In this document: in pieces, positions 63,859-64,000 of the stretch
Position numbering within the stretch: position 1 is the stretch's first letter
How the letters are laid out: every line of letters starts with the position of its first letter
DNA from: Mycolicibacter acidiphilus
GTDB taxonomy: Bacteria > Actinomycetota > Actinomycetes > Mycobacteriales > Mycobacteriaceae
Direction of reading: 5' to 3'
Assembly: GCF_018455725.1 (NCBI RefSeq)
Contig: NZ_JAHCLR010000012.1
Coordinates: forward strand, 62,001-126,000
DNA: 64,000 bases
Position numbers and translations under genes: made by a program
The notes under the pieces: generated by a model
Database searches by the model: none
What the model saw: the letters and a program-made list of their open reading frames with translations, nothing else
Told to the model about the DNA's origin: nothing

Positions 63859-64000
63859 TCGGCGACGGCTCTCGTGGGCACCGTGTCCGCGGCGAGGGGC
63901 AGTCGTTTCTTCAGCTTGGCCACCCGGATGAGCTGCCCGGTGATGTTCAGCGAACTGAACATCGGGATCACGCCGATGAACGTGCGCTGCGAAGGGGTGG
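63855..64000 (-). CDS. C-terminal end of an unidentified gene upstream of mmpS
   Basis: On the minus strand an open frame enters from the right edge and stops at 63855-63857. The visible 47 residues end with SSLNITGQLIRVAKLKKRLP and LAADTVPTRAVAE. The GTGA overlap with mmpS shows that both are translated as one unit, so the gene should belong to the MmpS/MmpL pathway. The fragment is too short for me to assign a family; the basic patch KLKKR near the end does not decide it. Confidence 0.6.
   Translation of the reverse strand, partial: TPSQRTFIGVIPMFSSLNITGQLIRVAKLKKRLPLAADTVPTRAVAE

Overview
The window is high-GC actinobacterial DNA and almost certainly comes from a Mycobacterium/Mycolicibacterium chromosome. 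It carries the mycolic-acid FAS-II operon (fabD-acpM-kasA-kasB-accD6), the mycothiol-dependent dehydrogenase MscR, PtpA/PtkA, AhpE, an MmpS/MmpL pair, an MPT63-type secreted protein and cutinases. From about 22.7 kb to 59.5 kb the gene order follows, in inverted orientation, M. tuberculosis Rv2260 to Rv2221c as I remember it. Rv names below are recalled, not searched.

Layout. (1) 1-1340: accessory edge with a 13E12/DUF222 gene running off the left end, the decayed remains of a VapBC/FitAB-type toxin-antitoxin operon behind a perfect 30-bp palindrome, and a tRNA-Met (CAT). (2) 1.3-12 kb: envelope and signalling genes: two small secreted proteins, two transmembrane Ser/Thr kinases (the first lacks the HRD aspartate), a cellulase-like hydrolase, a reductase plus two acyl-CoA ligases, and an ankyrin protein. 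(3) 12-22.7 kb: tex, a translationally coupled FAD-oxidase/IlvX pair, two tandem cutinases, an MFS transporter, a membrane-anchored Hsp70-like protein and a SABATH methyltransferase. (4) 22.7-31.7 kb: mscR with its metallo-hydrolase partner, a methyltransferase, a serine hydrolase, DUF3145, a diacylglycerol kinase, a flavoprotein, a TetR regulator and glpD1. (5) 31.7-41.3 kb: the operon aceE-mabR-fabD-acpM-kasA-kasB-accD6, with a MabR-type palindrome upstream of fabD. (6) 41.5-53.4 kb: lipoprotein, DUF3052, ahpE, tRNA-Val, a KmtR-like metal sensor with a histidine-rich peptide, SURF1, ptpA, ptkA, Nif3, a zinc-ribbon protein, RNase HI/phosphatase, a 2OG oxygenase, a TM2 protein, rnpB, a CHAD protein, a peroxiredoxin and panB. 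(7) 53.6-64 kb: caeA, glnA2, glnE, a thioesterase, DoxX, mmpL, mmpS and the end of one more gene.

How genes work together. The central operon supplies the reductant and carbon entry point (aceE), a FAS-II regulator (mabR), and malonyl transfer, carrier, condensation and carboxylation steps for meromycolate elongation. ptpA and ptkA are a phosphatase and its partner kinase. glnA2 and glnE belong to nitrogen assimilation. mscR and its metallo-hydrolase handle formaldehyde/nitrosothiol adducts of mycothiol. Several divergent gene pairs have start codons only 18-26 bp apart with -10 boxes placed for leaderless mRNAs.

The least routine items are the deletion-fused toxin-antitoxin locus, the HRD-to-HRG kinase, two copies of a ~60-bp palindromic intergenic element, the metal-sensor/His-rich cassette with an operator over its own start codon, the CHAD gene whose C-terminus is encoded opposite the rnpB P1 helix, and a peroxiredoxin promoter containing a CsoR/CstR-like palindrome. 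I see no CRISPR array, insertion sequence, prophage or rRNA. No gap between genes exceeds about 220 bp.
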